Shown here: piece after piece, positions 28,201 through 40,200 of the stretch
How positions within the stretch are numbered: position 1 is the first letter of the stretch
Layout: the number at the start of each line of letters is the position of its first letter
Source of the DNA: Ceratothoa steindachneri
Lineage: Eukaryota; Arthropoda; Malacostraca; Isopoda; Cymothoidae
Direction: 5' to 3'
Length of the DNA: 64,000 bases
Assembly: GCA_963969495.1 (NCBI GenBank)
Contig: OZ018320.1
Span: 74,010,245-74,074,244 of the forward strand
The notes under the pieces: generated by a model
Seen by the model: the letters and a program-made list of their open reading frames with translations, nothing else
The model's database searches: none
Told to the model about the DNA's origin: nothing
Translations under genes and position numbers: made by a program

Positions 28201-31200
28201 ACTTGGGAGTTATCCCTCCTCATTTTTTCAGGAAGATGCATTGGCAAACCCATTGAGCTTAGGGCAGGGATGAGAGAGCCGCAACTCCCTCATTCCATGT
28301 GGACAGGCTTAAAAATTGTTTAAATGGTGGTTCACACACCACCCTCTTGGGCTCTACCTCATAAAGACTAGCAACTCAGCGGAGGAGAGTAGTCACTTCG
28401 TATTTCTCAAAGCAGTCATGAACAGGGTAGAAAAGGCCCAGGTATTGGCCAGAGCAGAGTTCATGCTCTTCTTGGTCTCAGTATCACCAAGGAGGCATCT
28501 GGTGGAAGTAGAACCCACAGAAAGGTTCCCAATGGACATAGGGGTGAGTCAAAAAATCGAAATTGTTCTGACTATAATGCGGAACCCGGCAGTTCAAACA
28601 CATTGATGATGAAATACTACAAGCAAAATCTAAGTCTTGTAGCATGATATCTTCATGTCGTTGCGCAGACGCTTTGAAGTATGTCCCTATTGCACCACCC
28701 CATGCAACAAAGGCATGGTCCCGCCTTGTACAGTTTTGCAGTGCAAGAAGCGGTTTCAGTATTGTTTTATGTTATGGAGAGATCTCCGTCTTATTCTCCT
28801 GTTTATTGACTTGTGTTTTTCATTTTTACAGATGGCTTCCACGAGGTCCGCTGACAAGTTATGGCTCCTAGGAGCCCCAGAGGAAGTCCTGTGTGTTTTG
28901 CAGTACCAGGCAAAGCTAACCACATGTGATTTGACATTCTCAGTTCAGCAGATGGCACTCAAAGTTCAACATCAGTACTCCAAGGTGAATATTCCAACCA
29001 TTGATCCATGTGATATCCTCAAGAAAGTACGGCGTCTGCATGAAGAGTACGACAGATTGAAATCAAAATCGCGGACAACAGGCCAAGCTGAGGAAAACCG
29101 AGCCAATTTTGTTGCTTCCCTGAAAAATTTGTTCGATGTAGCACATCGCGACGCCATGCACTTGATCAAGATTAAGGAGGACCACGAGTTCCTTGAAGCT
29201 CAGAGGAAAAAGCCAGGCAGGCAGGGAAAGATGGGCAGTTTGGATCCAGCCTGGGTGGAAAAAGAGAAATAGACACAGCAGCGGGGGATGATAAAAGAAG
29301 TCGAGCTGCAAAGCAAAGTCAAGTATTCGCAGAAAGGCAGGCCCCCATTGAACTTGAGTCTTCAACCTCGCCCGCTTCATCTGAAGAGCAAGGTGTGATA
29401 GTAACTCCTTGATCAAAACAATTCCACCGTGCACCATCGCAGAAGAAATTCATCTCCCTGCAAGTTTCTGCTGCTCTGGACTGGACCAACATAAGTGACC
29501 ATCAAGCTGCACACGTGCTGCTTCCATTTATGAAGGAGTGCAAGCCCGATCAATCGGCAGCGAAGACGTCATCGCCAGGAAAAAGCTGCAGAGCTAAAAG
29601 AAAACTTTGCTGGCACTCTACTGGAATGAAAAACGTATGCCCTCCCTCACAAACGAAGGCATTGTGGACCGACTGCGAACCCTCATTTCTGGAGAAGGCG
29701 TGGAGAAAATCCTTGCAGTTCCCATCATTGACGGCAAAGCGGAGCCTACGCCAAACACCATCCATTCCATTATATCTGAGTGGGCTATTTCCGATCGAAT
29801 TTGAGCACTCTGCTTTGACACAGTGGTGACAAATACGGGATCCAAGGGTGGAGTGTGCGTTCGACTGCAGTAAATCCTTGGTCGAGATCTGCTGCATTTG
29901 GCTTGTCACCATCTTGTGCTGGAAATTCTGCTGGAAGCTGTTTTCTCAACCCTCATCCCAGAACCATCTCAAAGTCCAGATATCGCTGCCATGGTCCGTT
30001 TCCAAGAGTTCTGGCAGTTTGTTGATCAAGACCAGTACAGGACAGCAAACGAAGAGCTCAAGGAGGACTGGGTGGAAGACGTCCTCAAACTCCGACAGTA
30101 CCACCCACGTGATGATTACCGGGAACTGCTAGAACTAGCTGTTGTATTCCTTGGTGGAATCCCTCATGGACACCAGAAAATCTCTTTCCACAAGTCAGGA
30201 GCAGTCCATCGGGCTCGATGGATGGCAAGGGCGATTTATGCTCCAAAAATGTGGATCTTCGCGCCTTAGTTCACAGAAGACAACAAACAGCAACCATACA
30301 CTTCACACAGTCAAGTCCGCAGTTCCTTCTATTGAGGTGATACACCCTAATGGGCATGTAAGCTACTCTATTGATAGGTAACGAGAGGCCAGGAACAGAG
30401 GGCACTTGTCTCAACACCTGAGAAGCATAGGTGGTGCCTGTTCATGTAGACTGCAAGAGGATCCTCCCCTTAGCCTCTAAATGAAACACTGTTTGCAGCC
30501 TGGATGGTCAGGACCTCTATTTTCCCTGAGAGATATGAATTGCAATCCTTTAAGAAGGCAGGGTGCCACCCAGCACACTTCACAAACTTAGCTTTGCCTG
30601 AAACAGCTTTATTGTGTATGACCTAGAAAACAGTTAGCACATATTAGGGATTGACCCATTTTCACACAGAAAAGTTCTATTTGTGTGGCCAAAGTGGTAT
30701 TAGTGATAACAATCATAGTTGTGGTACCAATGCCTTTACACAATGGCAATACCAGCCGGCATACACCGATTCTGGTAGTTTATTTAGGTTAAATGGGTGA
30801 AAGAGCACTGGGGTGGGTGTAGATATCCTTCCCTCCTTCCTCGCCATTTGTCCAAAACTGACTGCCCCCTGGTCAGACAGCTCTTCAGTAATGTCCCCAA
30901 TGGAGTAGTCTAGCAGTTCCCTTGCATAGACTACCCTGTAATGAAGTTCAAAGTAGAGTATGGGATCACCCACACAAGTGTGCCATTGAGTGTCTGAATA
31001 TTACTCAATTTGGCACACTGGCCAAGACTGCCTGCCCCACATTAATCAAAAAGTTACTGTCAAAAAAATGGCAAACCCTTTAGTTCCCAAATAAGAAACA
31101 AAGCTACAACATGAAACTAACGGAACATGTGGCCTTTGGGCAATCTTGGTGCATCAGTTGCATGGATCACATGAAAATGCTTGAAGCTGGTGGGTTCAAG

Positions 31201-34200
31201 GATGCCTGGCAGCTCTCTGTGATTAGCCTCAAGGTCTTCAAGGCTTCCTCTCATTCATTTTCGCCTGCCTAATTTTCTTTATTGTTAAGGAGGGTGAGAT
31301 TTCAACCATTTTCTCTCTCTCACCCCCTGGAGGGAGTCTGAGGCCAGATGAGCCAGCCTCGACATGGCACACCACGAGGACTTGGGTATAAAAGAATCAG
31401 GGTTGGCAAATCAAAAAAACCCATCCCTAAAAAACCTGGGTTTTATTCACAGATTTTGGGGGGCTTTTTCAAGTGAAATTTGAAAAAAACTGGGTTTGTT
31501 TTAGGTTTTTTTCAAAATTACTTTTTTTTTTCAAGAAATGAACGTTATTTATTATTATTTTATTCAAAATGCTTATTTATGTTAATAATTTCAACAAATA
31601 TGTATCAAATTAAGGTTATTTCTCTAATACTGACTGATAATTAATTCATCTCTCCTTCTCCAGGTTATGGCTATCATGAATACCGATAATTCTCGATCAG
31701 TGATCTGTTACTGTGATCTTTTCTTACAATAATATTATTAATATTATATAATAATAGATATAGCTATTCATTTTCTACATTATTCTAATGCTTGTAGCAT
31801 TTGTTTTTTTGGTTTTTTAAACCCTGAAAAGAATAGACAGAAGAGAAGAAAGATGGAGGCAGAAGAAGAGGTCAAGGGAGGGGATGGCGCAAGCATGTTT
31901 GAAATCACCACCACCCCAAACTGGAGACAAATGGTGATGCCCCCTTCTTCTAACCCAAATTAGGGGTGAATGGACAAAAGCAGGTTGGTGAGCAGCCTGC
32001 AAAATCAGCCATCCACCAAGAAATAGGTGAGAAGCGCAGCTGGTGTCAATGAAGCTTAAGACTGCTGGGAACACTAGAGCCAGAGGGGCGTGCCACTCTT
32101 CCAGGTAATGGTCCAACAACCTAAACAGGACCCTCTATTGTGGGAAAATACCACAGGATGTATTCATACATAGCACCACAATTAACCACCTATACTAATA
32201 CAGAAGCACTTCCCATAAAACAACACTTCAACCTCTGCAAAGTGTTTTATCAACATCATATGAAACCTGATACATCCCTTTCACAAAGACCATACCCATA
32301 CACTGCAAAAAACCTGCAAGACCTCAAGGTATACCCGCAATAACATAGGGTATCCCACCATCCCAAAGGCAAATAAGAGAGCAAGCCATCCAATCTTTAG
32401 TCCAAACCATCTTCTAAATGTTGTCCCACCAGACATCAGCCCAAATCAAACAACTCCCCCACATTACACAGGGGTCAATCACATTGTCTTGAGTCTCTGA
32501 TACACACATCACCAAAACTCAACATATGCAAACACTGCACTGGCCTGACCAGGAGTAACAAGTGCATCTGCTGCTACCAGAAACAATACACAGATCAACA
32601 CTTAGTGAGAACATACACAACATTCACACAATCTGCCGATACATGATGGATCTCCAGGAGAGGGCCATCCAGTTGGCAGAGTTCATTTAGGTAGCTGGCC
32701 TTGGGGCAAAACCCTAAGGCAGGGGGATACTGTAGAAGCACTCAGCAAGGCTGTGCATGCCTCCTCAGTGGGATTCAAAGGGTAACAAAATTCAAGCCTC
32801 ACCAGTAATGGGTAATATTTCTGTATGAGAATGGAGACAACTCTGAGGAGCCGCAATGCAATTGGGAAGTATGGCTTGTCTAAAGGTGTGGCCTGTTGAA
32901 TGCTGGCAGGGACTGATGTCCTGTACTTCAGATTTGGTGAAAACAATTTAATAACGAGCGCGCAAACACGGTCCTTCAGCAAAAAGGTGAACTCTGGATG
33001 CTGAAAAACAAACAAATGAAATTCAGTTTAAGAACAATACTTAGGTGATTTCAACTTTTTCTAAACCCACGCTGTCACAATAACTGAGTATTGGCATGCC
33101 CCAATGCAATAAAATGAAGGGGGAGGGGGGCAGATAGAATAGACAGATTAAAGGACAGAGTGGTTCTGATGAGTTGCCCAAACTATTTCCAGGTCACTGA
33201 ATGCATTTAGAAGTTGATCCCACAAGAATTCCCAGACCATGGGTCATAGTGGTGATGAACTTACTTCACATAGGGAAGTACTGAAGAAACACTTTATATA
33301 TTTTCAGAGGCTATATAGTATATGTTTGCACTAATATAAAATAAAGTATATGAATACAAAATTCTAACATTACAACTAAGACTCTTTTTAAATTATAATA
33401 TGCCTATCCAGGAACAGCTCCATTTTTTTTTTATAGCACCCATCAAGAAACTGCCACTAAAGGCATAAGTCACTGTAAATAATTTTAGCCTATTATAAGG
33501 ATACATTGAAAACAAAACAATAGACACTAAACAAAAACAAATGCAAGGAGGCGGCATGCTCCAGCATTGGGGGATCGGGGGAAAGCACACCTCCCCACAA
33601 TCACTAGAATATATCCCTAAAAAACAAAGAAAGTAAAAAAAATGGAGGCCACCTTCTTCCAGAAGGACTATCTTGAGTCCACAAGTCTGTCTGGATAACT
33701 CTGTCTCAAGCAAAAGGGACAAGCAGTAGTAACCCAACTCATCTCAGTACTGAGATTGGGGCATCCAAAAAGAATGTGTTGAACAGTCTGGGGAACAATG
33801 CAGTTATCATATTAAGGTACTGGTGAGTGCTCCATCAGATGGCAGTGCGTGCCATGAGTGTACCTAATTTGAAGAAGACAGAAAGCAACTTAAAAGTGCC
33901 AAAGCATTGGGGTTTAGGTACATAGGAACTGTCGCAGTGCAATGGTACACAACTTTGAGTTTCGAGGGCTGACCAGATTCCTGCCATGTATTATGTGTGA
34001 GGAAAAGCAAAATGAAGGTCTGGTCACCCAGTCCTACTGGACTCTTTAGAGACATCATTGGCACCCTCATCCCTGCAATCTCTACTGGGTGTTGCAAAAT
34101 TCCTGTTGCACTTGTTACGACGCTCTTACCAAAGGATGCAATGCTAGTTTTGATGCAGTTAAAACACATTTTTATTCTGTTAACATATGTGCTTAAATTG

Positions 34201-37200
34201 TAATATTAATCAATGTGAACGCCCTCAGCAGTGAACATGCACTCCAGGCATGACCTGAAGGGTGTGCAAATGTTGCAGACCAAGTTCTTCCTCATAATGG
34301 CCAACAAGCAGTTGATGGAGGACTTCAGATCATCGCTGTTGCTGTGGTGAACCTTGCAGGCCTTGCCCTGAAAAGAGCCTACACTCTGTAGTAGGTTTAT
34401 TTAGAGCCCATCTGGCGACTGCCCACTTGGGCATAAGTCGCCGGAAACACGACAGCCTAGAACTAGGCTACTTTAAAATAAGAATATGAAAACATAACAA
34501 TGATAAAAATGGGAAAAACTTAACAATTAGAAAGCAATCTCCGGCGTCGGGGGGAGGTACCCCTTACCCTGGGGCAGGAGTGTGCAACCTACAAAGAAAA
34601 CAATAAAAAAAAATGGAACCAACTTAAATAAAGAGGAGAAGCCCGGCCTCCCCACAAAAGTCAACAAGTCCACAAGTCAATGTGCACGAACTCGTCCCAA
34701 GTACAAGGGACGGGCGGTAGCGACCCCGCCCATCCCGGTACCGGGACAGGTAACGTGAGCCAAGATCACCCAGACTGGGACATTCAACAAGAATGTGCAA
34801 AACAGTCTGGGGGATGACGTGGTTGTCACAATAGGGCGCAGGCGAGCGCTCCATCAAATAGCGATGCATCACATGAGGGTGTCCCAGTCGAAGACGACAG
34901 AAAGCGACCTGAAGCCGTTGCGGAATTGGGGGATAGGTCCATGAGAACAGTCGCGGCGCAATGGCACGTAACTTTAAGTTCCCTTCGACCGTCTACCATC
35001 TTCTTTGCCAAGCAGTCCAAAGAGCTGCCCGTATTCCCGCCATGTAGTCTGTGTGAGGAAGAGCGAAATGCTGGTCCGGGCGCAGAGTCCTCACGGACTC
35101 TTTAGCGCGCTCATTCCCCGCAATTCCTACATGTCCACGAACCCAGCAATAGATAATCTCGACATCCGCCCGGCTCGCCAAAACCGTGGCGTCACGGATA
35201 TCGCGAACCAGGGGATGCGGAGATTCCAATGCCCCGAGAGCACTCAGGGCGCTTTGTGAGTCGCTATAGATCACAATCCGGTCTCCGAACCGGGCACGTC
35301 GCCTAATCTCCCGTACTGAGTGGTGTATTGCAACCAGTTCGGCCGTGAAGACGGACGCAGCGACTGGCAGAGCCCCGCTGACTTCAGACAGAGGGGACAC
35401 GGCGTGGAAGCCAACCCCCTCTTCGGGCTTTGAGCCATCCGTATACACTGGCAAGGTTCCAGCGTGACACGAGGTGTGCTCCAAAAAGGTCGAACGCAAT
35501 ACTCCCGGCGCCGTACAAGCTTTGGGAGCAGAGGCGTGGCGACAAATAGCCAAATGTGGTACCCTCCAGGGTGGCGTCCTGGGCAGAACCAGAAGCGCCA
35601 CCGGTCCGAGAGCTATACCTAGCTCTTGAAGGAGTTTCCTGGCCCTAAACCCAAAGGGATTAGGGTATGACTGGCGTCTCTCGGCGGCATAGGCACCGTC
35701 GAGATCAGCTTCGGATGCAGTGAGAGCTGTTGGCGACTGAGAGAAGCGCCGGCTCGCGCGTACAGGCGAGTGATGCACTGCACGCGGCGCAGAGCGAGTG
35801 GCATCTCCCCAGATTCGACCAACAGGCTCTCAATGGGTAAAATGCGGAAGGCACAGGTCGCAAGGCGAAGGCCAGTGTGGTGGATCGAATCCACCTTCCG
35901 CAATAGACACTCGGCTGCGGATGCATAAAACTCGCATCCGTAGTCGAGCTTCGAACGAACAAAAGATCGATAAAAAAGTAGGGCAGTAGCCCTATCAGCG
36001 CCCCAAGCGCTTAACGTCACGGAACGGACAATATCCATGGCGCGGGTACCAGAGACCCTAAGGCTGCGAATATGAGCCTCCCAGGTGAGGCGTCGGTCGA
36101 ATACAAGACCGAGGAAACGGGGCGATTAAACCAAATCCAGGCCCCCCCCTTTAAGAAACAAATCTGGTTTGGGGTGGAGCCGTAGATGGCAGCAAAAGTG
36201 CACAACCTTAGTCTTGGCCAAAGAAAACCGAAACCTGTGCGCTTCGGAATAGAGAGAGACGCGGTTCAATGCCTGTTGGAGTCGACGCTCCAGAGTTGGC
36301 ATCTGGGCCGCGCCAAAAGAGATAGAAAGGTCGTGCACGTAGAGCGTAGCGAGAACATCTTCCGGCAGCACCGAGGTGATGCCGTTGATGCTCAGGACAA
36401 AGAGTGTGATACTAAAGACACTTCCCTGCGGTGTCTCTTCCTGCTCCTTTAGCGGGAGAGGGCTCCCCCCACCCGTACGCGGAATCGACGATCTCGCAAA
36501 AATTCAGATATAAACATTGGGAGGCGTCCCCTCGCCACCATCGTGTGGAGAGTCTCCATGATACCGTATCGCCATGCGGTATCATAGGCCTTCTCCAGAT
36601 CGAAAACACCGTGGCGTAGTGCTGTCTACGAAGGAAAGCCTCGCAGACGGCATTTTCCAGTCGAACAGAGCATCCGACGTGGAGTAGAACTTTCGGAAGC
36701 CGCACTGTGCAGAAGACAGATGGCCTCCGCTGTCCAGGAAAAAGGCTAATCTAACATTTACCAATTTCTCCATCAACTTGCACACGCAAGAGGTTAGAGA
36801 GATTGGGCGGAAACCGGTCAGAGTAGAGTGATCTCTCCCCGGTTTGAGAAAGGCGAGCACAGTAGTGATTTGCCAGGAATCTGGGAGAAAACCTTACACC
36901 CAGATCCTGTTGAACAAATCTAACAGAAAGGCCATGCATCGCTCACCCAGGTGTCGAAGCATGGCGTACGGGACATCGTCCGGACCATGGGCGATGTCCG
37001 CGCACGAAACAAGAGCGGAGCGCAACTCACTCACAGTAAACCTGTCGTTGAATGGTTCTCCACCTCTGGAGGTAAAGTCCAGCCGGCGGCAGTCCGCGAC
37101 ATCACGACGTGCATTGAATGCTGGCGGAGCAGCATCCCAGCTAGAGAATGCGGAAAAAGCGGTCGCGAAGGATTCCACCACGGACGCGGGGTCCGAGATT

Positions 37201-40200
37201 GCGGTCGCATTCTGCTGGAGAACGAGAGGGAAGTCCTGCGAGAACTTGCCCCGAATCCTTTTGACTCGCCTCCACACATCTCCTAAAGGGGTCTTCCCGT
37301 TAACTAAAGACACGGCTGCCCGACAAGAAGAGCAGCGGGCGTGCTTCGAAATATACCGGAACCTAGCCCTAGCCCGACGAAATTCAGCGACAGTGAAATC
37401 GTTCGGGCGGCGCTTATAGCGCATGTAGGCATAACGCTTTTATTTGAGGGCCGTCTCACACTCGGCCGACCACCATGGGAGTGGTCGGCGTGCAAAACGG
37501 CCAGACGTTCTAGAAATAGTAGTTAGGCCCGCGGCGATGAGGTTGCCGGAGAAGAACTCAACGGCCTCATCTACCGACCTAAACTCCTCGACTGAGATAG
37601 AGAATTCAGTCATTTCTTGAAATGCAAGCCACCGCACACACACCAAGCACCACCGAGGTGGACTCTCAGGCGGCAGTTGCCCTGAAAATCATATTTGAAT
37701 GGAGGTCATCGACCACCCCCCAATCAAAATCAGGCTGTGCATCCAAAGACCAAAAAGATAGGTCAAGGCAAGAAAATGAAGCAGTCATCGGACAGTGATG
37801 CATAAACTCATCCATGTTTAGGACACCCATCTCAAGCTCTTCCATCCCCTGGGATTTATTGAGTAGTCTTCCCAAAGAGGATGCCTGCCATTCAGATCTC
37901 CAAGCAAGAGAAAGAGCCTCGGCAACCGTGCCACGATGCGGCGGAAGTCCCCCGTGTCGAAGTCAGCTGATGGTGGAATGTACGCAGAAATGATAGTATA
38001 CCTCCTATCCAGGTGCAGCTGCACACCACTGACTGAAATGAGCTATCTAAAGAGAAAGGAAGAACGGAGACATCATGCCGGGTGTTAACCACACATCCCC
38101 CAGCCCCGCCATCACGTGGTGGTGGGGTTGCAAGACCCTTATACCCGGGGAATGGGAGAAGACCAGCCTCCGCAACTCCCAGTTGGCCCGGAGTCCACGC
38201 CTTTGACGACTTAATGGGGGAGGTTGGGCTCACCATGAGAGTCTTTTCCTCCCTCCACCTCAAAACCTTAGGCGGGCGTTGTGGTTTCGGAGGCGGGGGA
38301 CCCTCTTTTCGAGGAACCACCATCTCCGAGCCACTCAACCCACCACTAGGGGTGGGCGAAGGAGCTGAAGCTCCTTTGTTGCTGTCCTCATTTCGGTGGA
38401 CAGCTTTAGGAACCACGGAAGATAGCCTGGCAACCAACTTCAGGGGTGTCGCCTCCTGTGAGTCTAACGACTCGGTGGAGGCGCGTGGCCGTTTCCCGGA
38501 AGGTAAAGAGGGGGCAGCCCTGGTTTTAGCCGGGGCTGGGTATGAACCCTTTTTGCCGCTAGCTTTACCAGGGGAGCACCCGGGTTGAGTAGAGCCCGGA
38601 GAAGGGCTCTGAATGAGCACAGAAACAACCGTGCTCGTTGGACTGGATGGGCCAGGAGCAGAGGGTGCCTTTCTAACTATTGAGGCATATGAGTCCCCGG
38701 CAGAGCCGGGCGTGCCAGGACCAAGTCCTTAGCATCGCGGAATGAGAGTCGATCCTGGGCCTGAGCGGCCAGGATTTCTTTCTCAAGGAGATATGCACCA
38801 CATTGCTTTCGAAGCAGCGGGGTGCAGCTCTCCACAAGTGACACCTTTGGCCACACACGACTTAGACTTATTGTGTGCGGCCTTGGAGCAATTTACAAAC
38901 TTCGGGTGACACCGACTTTTCACATCTACAAGAATGATTCGTATGCCTGAAGCAGTGACAGTAATAGCACTGCCACAGCAGTGGCACGAATGCCTTCACG
39001 CGGTAGCGGTACTAACCGGCACGCACCGACTCAGGGAGCTTGTCACAGTCGAACGGGACGAAGAGTGTAGGGATAGGTCTCGAGGCCCCTCCCTGTTTTC
39101 TCATCACACATTCGACCTTGACTGCCCCATGGTAGGCCAGCTCTAAGGTGATGTCTTCTATGGAGTAGTCAACGAGTTCCCTCCCAAAAACTACTTCTTT
39201 CACAAAGTTCATGGTAGAGTGCGGCGTCACACTCACTGTGGTGCCATGAAGTGTCCGAAGAACATTTATCTTGGCTGCCTCGGCGGGATTCGCTGCATTC
39301 GCCAGAAGGCTCCTGTCCGAGAAACAGGTCACCTTCGGCTCTCTACCAATTACACTAGCTAATCCTCTCCTCTGATGGATCATGTTGCCCTTGGCCAACA
39401 TGGTGCCATCAGTGGAGTGAATGACGAGGAAGCGTTTGAAGCCAGTGGGCTCAAAAATGCCAGGTAACCTTTGAATGAGGGGCCCTGATGTTATCAAGGC
39501 TCCGACCTGCGCACTTTTGGTCTTTGTCATAGTCGGGGACTCCGCACCCAGGGGGGCAGAGGGGCTGGATGTGCAGATCTTGGCTTGGTTGCTTGCCAAA
39601 GTGGCAGCAGCGGAGGGCGGGGAATGAACCCACTTCTCACCTCTGCCGGTAGGAGCCCCCAGGCCAGATGGACTGGCCTCAGCCAGGTCTTTCTCTGAAA
39701 TGGAGAAAGTCCTGGTGGTCGCAGGGGCACCAGGTGGAGGAGATCCCTCCCCTCCTTGTACTGTCTCGGAGACCGCAGCCCTTTGAGGAGGACCTTGCAC
39801 AGGGGCGGATTTGGGGTCGGTGCTTGGCGCCGAGCCATATTCCCCCCCCATGGAAGGCCCTACCGTCTGAGGCTGGGTTGCCTCAGGAACCATGTCTATC
39901 ACAGGAGGGGCCTCCAGGTGGCCATCCCCTCCCACGACATCGCAGGTCCCTTTGGCAGAGTCACCAGTCATGTGTGGGGAGGCACAGGCCTTAACCCCGG
40001 CAAGGTTTAGTATTCTTGCCAGCAGGTCTTTTGAGGGAAGCGACCGAAGGGGCCTGGCTTCCCTCTCTCCCCTAAGGGGGTTTGTCCTACCGAGCCACTT
40101 CAATGAGTGGCGGTCAGCAATGGGCTGCCTGCTGGCTTTCTTGGCAGTCCCCTTAGAAAGAAAATGAGGGACTGCCGCTGGAAATAGGGAGGTGCCTGAA

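Larger units (their letters stand above)
22545..31397 (-). mobile_element. I-like LINE copy D, fragmented by later insertions
   Basis: The 3' terminus is at about 22560 (AAGAGACCATCTGGCAACTAC). From there, on the minus strand: C-terminal zinc-binding region and RNase H (22877-23755), thumb (23985-24242), RT palm with an intact LYVDDLS near 24570-24540, and RT start (to 24923). The element resumes after insertions at 26031 (RT start/linker), 26731 (linker, then endonuclease about 27350-27170) and 30385 (ORF1 knuckles about 30760, gag [14 protein letters not shown] at 30973, and the upstream region to 31397). It fills most of MON2 intron 7. The stretch 27933-28640 could not be assigned. All frames are interrupted. 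Confidence 0.8.

Noticed and set aside
31817..32119. 100-codon minus frame starting MLDHYLEE
   Set aside because: No similarity recognised, no splice context linking it to MON2, and it runs into the hAT MITE.
33393..33737. 114-codon hydrophobic minus frame
   Set aside because: 3' UTR of LINE copy E. The hydrophobicity comes from T-rich sequence, not a membrane protein.
39668..40167. Overlapping Pro/Gly/Arg-rich plus frames
   Set aside because: Antisense to ORF1 of LINE copy F, and GC-rich codon bias alone explains the openness.
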